Shown here: piece after piece, positions 54,327 to 63,670 of the stretch
How the letters are laid out: every line of letters starts with the position of its first letter
How positions within the stretch are numbered: position 1 is the first letter of the stretch
Source of the DNA: Bombilactobacillus bombi
Lineage (GTDB): Bacteria > Bacillota > Bacilli > Lactobacillales > Lactobacillaceae
Length of the DNA: 64,000 bases
Assembly: GCF_964340835.1 (NCBI RefSeq)
Contig: NZ_OZ204251.1
Reading direction: 5' to 3' (one strand)
Made by a program: the position numbers and the translations under genes
The notes under the pieces: model-generated
What the model was told of the DNA's origin: nothing
What the model saw: only the letters and a program-made list of their open reading frames with translations
Database searches by the model: none

Positions 54327-55154
54327 GTGGCAGCAACGTTGATTAAATCTGGTGACGATTTTTATAAATTAAAGGGAATAAGTGATTCTTTATTTGATAA
54401 ATATGATATTGAGGAAAGTATTGAATATAAACCTAGTATTTTATTAGATGAAAGCATGGCATTTAAATTATCCCAATTTTCAACTAAAGAATATTGTATC
54501 GATATTTTAAAAAGATCATTTAATGAAACTGATTATAACGAATATTTAAATACTTTAGATAAAGAATACTTATTAAATATTGTAGACGACGTTTATTATT
54601 TTCAAAGAATAACTCCCTCAATGATTAGACCAAAAATGTTATTAAGAATTACTGATAGTATTTCAAAATCTAGTGCTTCTTTTGAAAAAACCGCGCAAGG
54701 AGAAGTAATCTCATTAAATTCCACGCCCGATGCTATTTATTACAAAGAAAAAGATATATTATTCTTTCTAAAGTTTACTAATATCCAACGTTTTTTTCCT
54801 GGAATTGAAATTTTATATAGAGAAGCAACTGACGATGAAGTGGACGCTTTTTTATCACAAGATTTTATAAAAACTAACAAAGAATTTTCTGTTAAAAAAG
54901 TTAAAAAAAATAATCGCAAAAAAATCGCTTTATTATCTAATAAATATAATAATTATTCAGATGAAGAAAAAAGTAAATTAAAGTTATACATTAGTAAATA
55001 TGTTACTAATATAAATTTCGATGGAACTGCCTTTGAAATTAATTCTAATAAAGATTTGACTAGCTTATTATGCGGATTGGATGAAGACTTCTATACAAAA
55101 CCTATTGAGAATCAACCCTATGTTGCAAACTCTAGTATAAAAATTAGAAGATAG
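54327..55154 (+). CDS. KwaB-like (DUF4868) protein of a putative Kiwa defence pair
   Basis: 275 residues from GTG or nearby, AAGAAGG upstream. The C-terminal half has the DUF4868 pattern: a beta-strand PDAIYYKEKDILFFLKFTNIQRFF, a helical middle, RKKIALLSNKY, and an end with DLTSLLCGLDEDFYTKPIENQPYVANSSIKI, similar to the end of KwaB proteins. In Kiwa, KwaB is the cytoplasmic effector that binds DNA with membrane partner KwaA. Divergent sequence; the call depends on the pair as a whole. Confidence 0.6.
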   Translation: MAATLIKSGDDFYKLKGISDSLFDKYDIEESIEYKPSILLDESMAFKLSQFSTKEYCIDILKRSFNETDYNEYLNTLDKEYLLNIVDDVYYFQRITPSMIRPKMLLRITDSISKSSASFEKTAQGEVISLNSTPDAIYYKEKDILFFLKFTNIQRFFPGIEILYREATDDEVDAFLSQDFIKTNKEFSVKKVKKNNRKKIALLSNKYNNYSDEEKSKLKLYISKYVTNINFDGTAFEINSNKDLTSLLCGLDEDFYTKPIENQPYVANSSIKIRR

Positions 55155-55282
55155 ATTATAGTTTTAAAAAATTTATATTTATTCAATCACTTATAATTAG
55201 TAAGGAATATTAATAAAATAATATCTGATGTCTATACTTATAATAATAAATGTTAAGTTATAAATGACTAATACCTAGATTA

Positions 55283-56044
55283 TTAATCTTGTCTCTTTGA
55301 CTTTAAAATCTTTTTTATGGAGGACAAGTATTTGCGTGAAACTGGGCAACTACAGTTATGATTCAAAAATAGTAACATGGAATTTAGGTCTAGCAGTTGC
55401 AACTGATCAGAATTAATAACATATGAATTATGACAGCGTAAGATTTTATTCGACATTGTCATAACCTCATCTAATGAACCATAAATTTCCATTTGTTGAT
55501 TGAGTGCATGAATAATAATTCGATGTTTGTTAGGAGAAGTTTCTGCATAGATAAAGTCATCCTCAAAGATTCGAATGAGCTTAGGACCCACTTTAAAGGT
55601 TAAATATTTTTTGGCAATAGTTTGCTCCTTACAAGCTATTTTTTGTCGTTGGTAAGCCAAGTTAACACATTCAATAATTTTTTGTTGAAAGTTATTAAGA
55701 TTATCTTTGAGAATATAATCTAAAGCTGCTACTTTATATGTAAAAGTTAAATAAGCCATTTCTGAATGTGTTGTTACAAAAACAATTGCTGACCATATAT
55801 CAAGTTTTCTAATCAATTGGGCTATTTCAAAACCATTTATAACACTTTTGTCTAAACCAATATCCAAAATAAACAAAGCTCCCGGTTGATAACCGCGAGT
55901 ATGAATTACCTGTACTAAATCTTCAGCTCTAGTACTGGCTATTCTTAAATTTAATTTTAAATTACTTATCTTTTGAAGATTTTGGATAATTCTTTTTATT
56001 TCATATAACTGTTCAATATTATCTTCACAGATTAAAATATCCAT
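55283..56044 (-). CDS. LytTR response regulator (AgrA/ComE type)
   Basis: 253 residues. Receiver domain with phosphoacceptor Asp61 (FILDIGL), acidic pair ED at 7-8, and VTTHSE; then LytTR DNA-binding domain with IYAETSPNKHRIIIHA and LRCHNSYVINSDQL. Partner of the kinase gene 2 bases upstream. Confidence 0.93.
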   Translation of the reverse strand: MDILICEDNIEQLYEIKRIIQNLQKISNLKLNLRIASTRAEDLVQVIHTRGYQPGALFILDIGLDKSVINGFEIAQLIRKLDIWSAIVFVTTHSEMAYLTFTYKVAALDYILKDNLNNFQQKIIECVNLAYQRQKIACKEQTIAKKYLTFKVGPKLIRIFEDDFIYAETSPNKHRIIIHALNQQMEIYGSLDEVMTMSNKILRCHNSYVINSDQLQLLDLNSMLLFLNHNCSCPVSRKYLSSIKKILKSKRQD

Positions 56045-56046
56045 GG

Positions 56047-57300
56047 TTACTCCTTAATTATTAGTTCTTGTACTAAAAAGCCTTCTGCTACTTTATTCAA
56101 TAATTCCAGATTATTTTCTGCTGCAATCATTGCTTGTAGAGTTTGGTGTTCATATACTGAATGAGTATTAAGTATTGTTTTAAATAAATTATTAGTTTGA
56201 TTAGCAATCAAATCATCGTGAGTCAAAGGATAACGAATTAATAAGGATAGATATTCAGCTGCCGAAGTCGTAACTAAAATATCAACCTTTCCTTGATTAT
56301 TTTTAACATATTCAATGGCTTGATCTAGTATAATTTCAACTATTTCTACAACTCGAACTGGAGAAATAGTAGTAATTTGAACCGATTCAATACATTCAAA
56401 GTGAATTTTGATATTATTTTGATATGCTGCAATTATCTTATAAGATAATAATCCTTTTAAGGGAAGTAAACTAATATTTTGTAGATCATTAATTCGTAAA
56501 TCATCATAAGCAAAAGAGGTATCAATGATTTTAAGTGCTTCATCATAATATTGCTCTAACCCTTCAAAATTTTTATTTTTAATAAAAATTAAAGAAGCAG
56601 AAAGAACATTTAAATAATCATGCTTAAACTTACGAAGCTCGGTATAACTATGTTCTAGTACTTGAGCGTAATTTTCAATTTGCTGAATTTGCCGCATAGC
56701 ATTTTCTTGACGAATTTTTTGAACAGTATCGAAGAAATGAACTAATAACGCCAAGATGGTCAATAATAAAATTGCTATGAATTCTGCTTCTAATATTGGA
56801 TTAGAAGAATTGCTGCCAAAGCTAACAGTTGAAATTAATAAAATGATAATTATTATTAGATAATTAATAAAAATCAGACGCTTTAACCTTTGTTGAAAAA
56901 TAATATCTGCTAAACGTTGCATAGCTTTATTTTGAATAATGAATGCCACTCCATTACCTATTAGAAAAGCTATAACATGTAATAGCTTCATATGTGAATT
57001 AAAAATAGTATTGATTAATAAAAAAATAATAAGACTTACTAGTAGTCCTAAGAGAGGATATAAAATTCTAATTGTTCGTTCAGAAAGGCTTAAATAATTT
57101 AAACCTACCAAAATAGCTGTAAATAAAATACCACTTAAAATAGGTGAAAACCATGAAAAAACAGCTCCGAAAAATGTCAAAACGGGAATTATTAAACTCC
57201 AACGTAATTTATTTAATCGAGTTAACGAGTGCCAAATAGCGATTAGATTAAATACTTGTAATATTAAAAATTGGATTCCCGTTATAATTATTTTATCCAC
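56047..57300 (-). CDS. Sensor histidine kinase of the AgrC/ComD type
   Basis: About 417 residues. Six or seven N-terminal membrane helices, then a cytoplasmic part with HPK10-type phosphoacceptor His in LRKFKHDYLNVL. The ATP-binding N-box is poor (VVEIVEIILDQAIEYVKNN for the usual NLLDNAIEA). Such kinases sense secreted peptides. Start: GTG 57300 follows GGGGG by 5 bases; an ATG at 57327 is possible but sits in a TATAAT-rich stretch without ribosome site. Confidence 0.88.
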   Translation of the reverse strand: MDKIIITGIQFLILQVFNLIAIWHSLTRLNKLRWSLIIPVLTFFGAVFSWFSPILSGILFTAILVGLNYLSLSERTIRILYPLLGLLVSLIIFLLINTIFNSHMKLLHVIAFLIGNGVAFIIQNKAMQRLADIIFQQRLKRLIFINYLIIIIILLISTVSFGSNSSNPILEAEFIAILLLTILALLVHFFDTVQKIRQENAMRQIQQIENYAQVLEHSYTELRKFKHDYLNVLSASLIFIKNKNFEGLEQYYDEALKIIDTSFAYDDLRINDLQNISLLPLKGLLSYKIIAAYQNNIKIHFECIESVQITTISPVRVVEIVEIILDQAIEYVKNNQGKVDILVTTSAAEYLSLLIRYPLTHDDLIANQTNNLFKTILNTHSVYEHQTLQAMIAAENNLELLNKVAEGFLVQELIIKE

Positions 57301-57345
57301 ATTTGCCCCCACAATAGTTGTAACCATTATATTATAGAAGATAAG

Positions 57346-58986
57346 TTAATTAGTATCTAGCACAGGAATTAATTGTTGATTTTCTAGCTTTAGTATTTGG
57401 TCATAAAGAGGAGAAATTTTAGTTTGGTGCGTAATGGCAATTAAAGTAAGATTGGTATCATGCAATAAAGTGTTTTCAATAATATCACTAGCTTTGTAGT
57501 CAAGTGCGGATGTTGCTTCATCCAATAAAATAATTGGTTTGGCTTGTAAAAATGCCCTTGCTAAACATAGTCTTTGTTGCTGCCCGCCTGACAAATTAGC
57601 CCCATTTTCTCCACATTGATAATTGAGATTATAATTAATCTGCTTCAAAAAATTAGCCAAACCGGCTTGCTGCAGCGCTTGAATAATCTTTTCTTGAGCA
57701 AAATGTCTGCCAATTGTCACATTATACGCAAGAGTATTGTTAAAAATAAAAACTTCTTGATCTACAACAGCTATCTGTTGGTACCACCAGGAAATTGGTA
57801 GCTCATTCAAGGGCGTATCGTCCACTAAAATTTTCCCCTTATTGGGAGTGTAGAATTTTAAGAGTAATTTAAATATAGTTGTTTTGCCCCCACCAGAACT
57901 AACAATAATAGCGTATTTTTTCCCCTTGTTAAAATCTACAGTGAGGTTGGACAAAATGAGAGTTTTATTTTTGGGGTAATGAAAGGATATCTGATTTAAA
58001 CTAATTTTATTAGTAAAGTTTTTATTTTGTATATAATTAACTGGCGCTTTACTGTGAGTAAACAATTTGGTCAGTTCCCGATTGATGTCATAAGCTCCTC
58101 TAAAACGTGTGAATAATATGCCTAATTCATTAATTGGCATGACAACAAAGTTGACCAGCTGCACGATTGCTGTGACACTACCAATAGTCGTATAACCCTT
58201 AGCAGTCATAATCATGCCCCCGCCAAAAGCTACTAAAAAAACAATTAACCCTGATAATTCTGAGATTGTGTCTGTTTGATTTTCAATATTTTTTAATTTG
58301 GACTGCGCTTTACTATAATTGTCTAATTGTTGTTTATAACGCTGCTTTATTGCAGATTCTGCTTGATAATTTTTAATTGTTAAGTAACCACCAATGATTT
58401 CTTTGATTGTATTGGAATAAGTTTTTTCTTGTTTAAGCAGTTGTTGCTTATGATAAGTACCCTTCTTAGCAGTTAAACTACTAATAAGTATTGGAATAGC
58501 AGTTGCTATTAAAACTAACACTGCTAAGATGAAATTTCCTATAAACATTCCCAATAAAGAATAAATAATTAAGGCTATGTTACGATAAATATTAAATCTT
58601 CCCTGAAGATAATCTTGTTGAATTTGATTAGTTTCGTTCAACAAAATATGTTGATAATCGCTACTTTTAATACTGGAAAATTCTTGATAATTTAGTTCGA
58701 ATATTGAATTTATTAAGAAAGTCCGATAATAGTTAATCTTGTTTTGAGCATAAATATTAGTTAACCACTTGGCAAAATAATTTATTATTACAAAACCACA
58801 AATAACTACTCCACTTAATTGTAAGGCTGCTGTTAGTCGCTCTAAATTTTGGGCTAAACCCGCATCAATTAAGATTTTAATTGGAAAAGCAAATGCAATA
58901 TTGCTTAGTGGTGCCAGCAAATTAACTATCAAAGTAATTCCAAACAATAATTTCATCATAATTGAAGAATTAGTTTTTATTTTCAA
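57346..58986 (-). CDS. ABC exporter half-transporter (permease-ATPase fusion)
   Basis: 546 residues. Six-helix ABC transmembrane domain to about 300, then nucleotide-binding domain: Walker A SSGGGKTT (first Gly of GxxGxGKT is Val), Q-loop VVDQEVFIF, signature NLSGGQQQRLCLARA, Walker B IILLDEATSALD, H-loop ITHQ. No C39 peptidase domain, so it would not process a double-glycine leader. TTG start 8 bases after GGGAG and overlapping the stop of the ATPase gene; an earlier TTG 59001 overlaps that site. Confidence 0.88.
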   Translation of the reverse strand: MKIKTNSSIMMKLLFGITLIVNLLAPLSNIAFAFPIKILIDAGLAQNLERLTAALQLSGVVICGFVIINYFAKWLTNIYAQNKINYYRTFLINSIFELNYQEFSSIKSSDYQHILLNETNQIQQDYLQGRFNIYRNIALIIYSLLGMFIGNFILAVLVLIATAIPILISSLTAKKGTYHKQQLLKQEKTYSNTIKEIIGGYLTIKNYQAESAIKQRYKQQLDNYSKAQSKLKNIENQTDTISELSGLIVFLVAFGGGMIMTAKGYTTIGSVTAIVQLVNFVVMPINELGILFTRFRGAYDINRELTKLFTHSKAPVNYIQNKNFTNKISLNQISFHYPKNKTLILSNLTVDFNKGKKYAIIVSSGGGKTTIFKLLLKFYTPNKGKILVDDTPLNELPISWWYQQIAVVDQEVFIFNNTLAYNVTIGRHFAQEKIIQALQQAGLANFLKQINYNLNYQCGENGANLSGGQQQRLCLARAFLQAKPIILLDEATSALDYKASDIIENTLLHDTNLTLIAITHQTKISPLYDQILKLENQQLIPVLDTN

Positions 58987-59711
58987 TGTTTCGTCTCCCA
59001 ATCTGAAAATTGATGATAATAATAGTTTTTAATATTATTATCAATTTGCTTTTGAGAAATTAATTTAATTTGGCTATGTTTAATTAACAATAACTGATCA
59101 GCAATATTGGCTAGTTCTTCAAGATTATGGCTGGAAATGATAATGCAAACACCTTGCTTGGCTAAATATTGGATTAATTTGGTTACTTTTTGAACAGCAA
59201 TTAAATCTAAGCCATTAAAAGGTTCATCCAGTAATAATAATTTAGGATAATTAGCTACTGCTCTAGCTATTCCTAAGCGTTGCTTCCAACCTAATGACAA
59301 ATTTTTAACTTTTATATTAGACTGTGAGGTCAAATCCAGTAAGTCAATAATTTTAATCAAGTATGCTCGATCTATCTTAATATTCATCAAAAATAATTGC
59401 TCTGACAGCACTTGTTTTACAGTATATGTGGATGGAAAAATGGGATATTCAATCAAACTGCCAATTTGAGAGCGCATTTGTTCATGGTTACCGTTGGTAA
59501 TATCAATTGTGTGGAAGACAATACTTCCTCTGTCAATAACATTAAGTCCCACAATCGTTTTCATTAAAGTTGTTTTTCCTACGCCATTAGGACCCAACAA
59601 ACCATATATTTTGCCGCTATCAAAATTTAAATTAATATCTTTCAAAATAATATTGTCGTTGAAAGATTTAGTTACATTATTCATTGCTAAAAGTACAGGA
59701 CGTTTTTCCAT
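58983..59711 (-). CDS. ABC transporter ATP-binding protein (immunity/ABC-2 type)
   Basis: 242 residues. Walker A LLGPNGVGKTTL, Q-loop SLIEYPIF, signature VKNLSLGWKQRLGIARA (LSLGWKQR variant), Walker B LLLLDEPFNGLD. The LIEYPxF Q-loop and LSLGWKQR are usual for BcrA/lantibiotic immunity ATPases. Partner permease upstream. Confidence 0.92.
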   Translation of the reverse strand: MEKRPVLLAMNNVTKSFNDNIILKDINLNFDSGKIYGLLGPNGVGKTTLMKTIVGLNVIDRGSIVFHTIDITNGNHEQMRSQIGSLIEYPIFPSTYTVKQVLSEQLFLMNIKIDRAYLIKIIDLLDLTSQSNIKVKNLSLGWKQRLGIARAVANYPKLLLLDEPFNGLDLIAVQKVTKLIQYLAKQGVCIIISSHNLEELANIADQLLLIKHSQIKLISQKQIDNNIKNYYYHQFSDWETKH

Positions 59712-59735
59712 GTAGAAATTCCTTTCAAACTATAT

Positions 59736-60452
59736 TTAAATATCTTGTTTATTAAAGTATTGTTGTGCCAATAGATTTCCCAAACAGCTTATAATGGTAG
59801 TAATTACTAGAATAATAAATAACAAATAATTACTTTCTGATGAATAACTAGCGACGGCCATATTACAAAGAATAATAATTAGACCAATTGAAGTACTAAT
59901 AATGTACCCAGCTTTTTTAATAACCATGGCAATTGCACACGAAAACAAACTAGCACTAATAAACAAAATATCCAAAAACCAATCTTTAATTAGCAATAAA
60001 ATAAAACCATTAAACTTAAATACATGTAAATACCAACAAATCAACAATAATCCCACACCATGAGTAAACATCAAAATTATCCCAGTTATAAATCCAATAA
60101 CTGCAATCATTCCATAATAAATTTTTGCACGGGTCATTGGGGCAGCAGCCAGTTGAACAATTTGACGATTAACAAAAGTAGAAGCAATAATTTGCAATGC
60201 TAAAAATCCTTGAAGAAGCATTACTCCTGCGCGAATAAACAAAATTTCAAAAATATAAAAATTTACTATTCCTTGAACTTTTGGAGATCTTTGAAAAATC
60301 ATAGGTAATATTTCACCAAGTTTTTCATCTTTAGCTAATCCTTGCACAATTATTAGAGTAATTAAGGTTGCTGATAACAAAATAATCGCTAAATATGTTC
60401 CTATTTTGCCTATTCCTTCACGTTTAAGATATAGTTTAAAAATTCTCTGCAT
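59736..60452 (-). CDS. ABC-2 type membrane permease
   Basis: 238 residues, six hydrophobic helices, no detectable soluble domain. Sequence not assigned to a named family, but position just ahead of the BcrA-type ATPase and its topology make it the permease of that ATPase. GAGGTGAG precedes ATG. First gene of the five-gene unit and preceded by a candidate LytTR box. Confidence 0.75.
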   Translation of the reverse strand: MQRIFKLYLKREGIGKIGTYLAIILLSATLITLIIVQGLAKDEKLGEILPMIFQRSPKVQGIVNFYIFEILFIRAGVMLLQGFLALQIIASTFVNRQIVQLAAAPMTRAKIYYGMIAVIGFITGIILMFTHGVGLLLICWYLHVFKFNGFILLLIKDWFLDILFISASLFSCAIAMVIKKAGYIISTSIGLIIILCNMAVASYSSESNYLLFIILVITTIISCLGNLLAQQYFNKQDI

Positions 60453-60511
60453 AATATTTACTCACCTCACTAATCATTGTTTAATATTAGTGAATAAATT
60501 AATACCAAAAT

Positions 60512-60540
60512 TTCCTAAACAGAACATTATCATTCCTAAA
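60512..60540 (-). promoter_or_regulatory. Candidate LytTR regulator box: two TTTAGGAA repeats 21 bp apart
   Basis: TTTAGGAA occurs twice on the minus strand, exactly 21 bases start to start, the two-turn spacing of AgrA/ComE-type boxes. A TAATAT at 60489-60484 about 22 bases on could be the -10 of a weak, activated promoter for the five-gene unit. Confidence 0.5.
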
Positions 60541-60586
60541 TCACAGAATGGATGACAACAAAAATATATAACTCCAGTTTAAATAA

Positions 60587-60624
60587 TGACTCTTCCCTAA
60601 ATTTTCAGGTTAAGAGTCGTTATA
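60587..60624. terminator. Hairpin between ABC unit and aldo/keto reductase
   Basis: Arms GACTCTT and AAGAGTC with inner CCT/AGG pairing; T-rich flank. No gene clearly ends here; may insulate the two divergent units. Confidence 0.5.
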
Positions 60625-60709
60625 TTTTGCAACTATAATGCTAATATACAATTATAGATTTTTTGGCTATAATTAAGTCAGAAGTAAACCGATTACAAGG
60701 AGGTATATC

Positions 60710-61690
60710 ATGGTACAAAATGTTACGATTGGTAAAACAGATGTAACTGCAACTCCGTTAGGTTTAGGAACTAATGCTGTTGGCGGTTATAATCTTTTTC
60801 CTAATTTAAAAGATGAAAACGGTTTAAATATTGTTAAGACTGGTTTAGAAAGTGGAATCACTTTATTAGATACAGCTTATGTTTATGGTTTGGGACATTC
60901 TGAAGAATTAATTGGTCAAGCCATCAAAGACTTCAACCGTTCTAAAATCGTCATTGCAACTAAAGGAGCACATGATTTTTCTAGTGGCGAACAAGAGATT
61001 AATAACGATCCGAAATTTTTAACAGCACAAGTAGAAGCTAGTTTAAAAAGATTACAAACTGATTATTTAGATATTTATTATATCCATTTTCCAGATAAGA
61101 CCACTCCCAAAGCTGAAGCTGTGGGTGCTTTACAAAGATTGCGTGAGCAAGGAAAAATTCGGGCGATTGGGGTTTCTAACTTTAGTTTAGATCAGGTTAA
61201 AGAAGCTAATGCAGACGGTTATGTTGATGTCGTTGAGGATGAGTTCAGCCTTTTACATCAAGATCGTGAAGCAGATTTACTGCCTTACCTCAAGAAAAAC
61301 AAGATTAGTTTTGTGCCCTATTTCCCATTGGCATCAGGATTACTAACTGGCAAATATAATCAAGATGTTCAATTTCCTGAAAATGATATTCGCAGTCAAA
61401 TGGCTGATTTTCAACAACCGCGCTATAGCAAGGTTTTGAAAGCTATTGAAAAAATTCGTCCAATTGCCAAGACCCATCAGGCGACTGTTGCCCAATGTGT
61501 TTTAGCATGGTATATTATGAATCCTTATATTACTGTAGTTATTCCAGGAGCTAAAAAGCCAACACAAGTAGCTGCTAATGCACAAGCAATGAATGTAACA
61601 TTAACTCAGACAGAATATGACACGATTGACACTGCTTTTGCTGAGTTCAAAGCTATACAATCAGGAAAATCTTTGGCTGATCCAGATTAA
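60710..61690 (+). CDS. Aldo/keto reductase
   Basis: 326 residues, NADPH-dependent TIM-barrel oxidoreductase of the YhdN/Tas type. Catalytic tetrad: Asp and Tyr in LLDTAYVYGLGHSEELIG, Lys in VIATKGAHD, His in YYIHFPDKTTP. AAGGAGG 6 bases before ATG. Single gene with own terminator. Substrate unknown. Confidence 0.93.
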   Translation: MVQNVTIGKTDVTATPLGLGTNAVGGYNLFPNLKDENGLNIVKTGLESGITLLDTAYVYGLGHSEELIGQAIKDFNRSKIVIATKGAHDFSSGEQEINNDPKFLTAQVEASLKRLQTDYLDIYYIHFPDKTTPKAEAVGALQRLREQGKIRAIGVSNFSLDQVKEANADGYVDVVEDEFSLLHQDREADLLPYLKKNKISFVPYFPLASGLLTGKYNQDVQFPENDIRSQMADFQQPRYSKVLKAIEKIRPIAKTHQATVAQCVLAWYIMNPYITVVIPGAKKPTQVAANAQAMNVTLTQTEYDTIDTAFAEFKAIQSGKSLADPD

Positions 61691-61709
61691 TCAAACATTA
61701 CATCAATTT

Positions 61710-61753
61710 AAAAACGGCAAGTTTTCAGTATTTATTGAAAGCTTGTCGTTTTT
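61710..61753. terminator. Terminator of the aldo/keto reductase gene
   Basis: Stem AAAAACGGCAAGTTTTCA with TGAAAGCTTGTCGTTTTT (two mismatches) and T run. Confidence 0.8.
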
Positions 61754-61818
61754 AAATTGTATTAACTATGAAATTTACTTCTATGAGTCAGTTAACCTTT
61801 TCAGATATTCTGATAAAT

Positions 61819-63531
61819 TTAATAATTATGTTTTTGTTGCATAGTTGTTAAATAATCTTTTTTACGCATAAACAATATGCTCACCATCATTGAACTAAAG
61901 ACAAAAGGAATAGTTAACATATATAACTCAATAAATGCATGATGATATTGCTGCAAAGAATAATTTTTAATTTTAACTATACACTGATTAATCTCCTGAT
62001 TTAATTGCTTTATTTTTTGATTTACTTTCTTTGTTATTTTCTGCAAAATTTTTAATTTAACTGATTGCGGTAGTTGTTGATTAGGCATTACAATTTTTTG
62101 ATAGTTACTTTGGATTAACTCCCTCTTTACTGCTGAAGAAAAATGATTTTTAGTAGTTGTAGTATTAATTTGTTGCTTTTTGATATTAATAATAGTGTGT
62201 TTTTCAATTTTTCGCCGTTGTAAAGCAGACACCTGAAGTGTTGCAATCTGTTGTTGGGAGTATTTAATAGAATTTTTTTGTGCTTGAGTAAGATTTCCGT
62301 ATAGACCGCTGACAAAAATAGCAACTGCTAAGACAATGCCGATTTGTCGAAAAACACCAGCTAAGCTTTGAGATGCTGCCAATAGAGTTCCTGTAAAATT
62401 AGATGCGGCTAAAACCGTGATTGGACCAGCAATTATTCCATAGCCGATTCCCAAAAAAATATCAGCTGTGATTATAGCTGGCAAAGAAGTCATATCAATT
62501 TTAGTAAACAATACATAAGCAATCCCCATTAATAAAAAGCCTGTGGCAATAACAATTCGCGGACCAATTTTATTTACTAAAACAGCCGCAAGCGGTGAAA
62601 AAATAAAAATCATAGCTGATATAGGTGTTATCAATAAAGCAGCTTGTAGTTCAGTCCTATTTTGAATATGAGTAAAATAAGTAGGCAAAATAACGGTCAC
62701 TGCTACTAAAAATAAATTGCTAAGTACAATTGCGACAGCTGAACCAGTAAATTGACGATCACGAAATAATTCTAAAGGTAACATAGGATTAGCACTTGTT
62801 TTTTCTGTAATAATAAAAAGTATTAAAGAAATTGTACTAATTGCTAATAACCCCATAATTAAAGCACTATTCCAATGCCATTCACGGCCTTTAACTAAGG
62901 CTAAAGTTAATGAAAATAAGGTTACCATACTTAATAATGATCCTAAATAATCAATCTTGGTTTGAATATAATTTTCTTTAAAATCAAGCGAATAAAAAGC
63001 CAAAATTATGGCTAGTATCAGCAATGGAAAATTAACTAAGAAAATTGCCCGCCAAGATAAAAATTGAGTAATAATTCCTCCAATTGTTGGTCCTAAAGCG
63101 GCAGCAAGTCCTTGTGTAACACCCAAAGCAGCGATAACGGTTGTTCTTTGAATCAGTGAAACACTAGAAATCCCAATAGTCATTGATAGTGGAAAAACAA
63201 TTGCTGCACCAATACTTTGTACTGCTCTTCCGACTATTAAAGTCGATAAATTGATAGCTATTCCAGATAAAATAGAACCAATTAGAAAGATAAACATACC
63301 ACTTAAATAAAACCGATTTATGCCAAAACGATCAGCCAATCGACTTAAAGGAATAGTTAAAGTTGCAAATATAATCGTATAAACATTAATAGCCCATTGT
63401 AAATTATTTAGCGAAACTGATAATCCCTTTTGAATAGCCGGCAAAGCAATGTTCATTACAGTTGTATCTAACATACAAAGAAAAATGCCAACACAGTTAG
63501 CACAAATTATTAAAATATTTTTTCGAGACAT
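61819..63531 (-). CDS. MFS DHA2 exporter with a long extracytoplasmic insert before the last helix
   Basis: 570 residues. LDTTVMNIALPAIQKGL, TIPLSRLADRFGINR and VTQGLAAALGPTIGG match the exporter at 51515 closely over helices 1-13. Between helix 13 and the last helix lies about 130 residues, K/Q-rich and helical (for example KILQKITKKVNQKIKQLNQEINQ), where the paralogue has about 25. ATG 63531 chosen, about 10 bases from AGGAAG. Divergent from a PadR gene; the 47-bp palindrome lies between. Confidence 0.88.
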   Translation of the reverse strand: MSRKNILIICANCVGIFLCMLDTTVMNIALPAIQKGLSVSLNNLQWAINVYTIIFATLTIPLSRLADRFGINRFYLSGMFIFLIGSILSGIAINLSTLIVGRAVQSIGAAIVFPLSMTIGISSVSLIQRTTVIAALGVTQGLAAALGPTIGGIITQFLSWRAIFLVNFPLLILAIILAFYSLDFKENYIQTKIDYLGSLLSMVTLFSLTLALVKGREWHWNSALIMGLLAISTISLILFIITEKTSANPMLPLELFRDRQFTGSAVAIVLSNLFLVAVTVILPTYFTHIQNRTELQAALLITPISAMIFIFSPLAAVLVNKIGPRIVIATGFLLMGIAYVLFTKIDMTSLPAIITADIFLGIGYGIIAGPITVLAASNFTGTLLAASQSLAGVFRQIGIVLAVAIFVSGLYGNLTQAQKNSIKYSQQQIATLQVSALQRRKIEKHTIINIKKQQINTTTTKNHFSSAVKRELIQSNYQKIVMPNQQLPQSVKLKILQKITKKVNQKIKQLNQEINQCIVKIKNYSLQQYHHAFIELYMLTIPFVFSSMMVSILFMRKKDYLTTMQQKHNY

Positions 63532-63547
63532 TAGGTTTCCCACTTCC

Positions 63548-63594
63548 TATTTATTTAATTATTATTAACATTGTTAATAATAATTAAATAAATA
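63548..63594. promoter_or_regulatory. 47-bp perfect palindrome, probable PadR operator
   Basis: Two 23-bp arms are exactly complementary around a single central T (core TTATTATTAACA-T-TGTTAATAATAA). It is in the MFS-padR intergenic region 17 bases before the exporter start codon. Such dyads are typical for winged-helix repressors. Confidence 0.75.
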
Positions 63595-63670
63595 TAGACT
63601 GTCAATAAAAATTTAAGAATTAATATTAATTATGTTAATATTGACTATATATTTATTATGGAGGTTAAAA

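Noticed and set aside
60474..60533. 19-codon ORF on the minus strand (MIMFCLGNFGINLFTNIKQ) before the ABC-2 permease, possible signal peptide gene
   Set aside because: Its apparent ribosome site is one of the two TTTAGGAA repeats that look like a LytTR box, and it lacks a leader, signal peptide or processing gene; kept only as a weak alternative.
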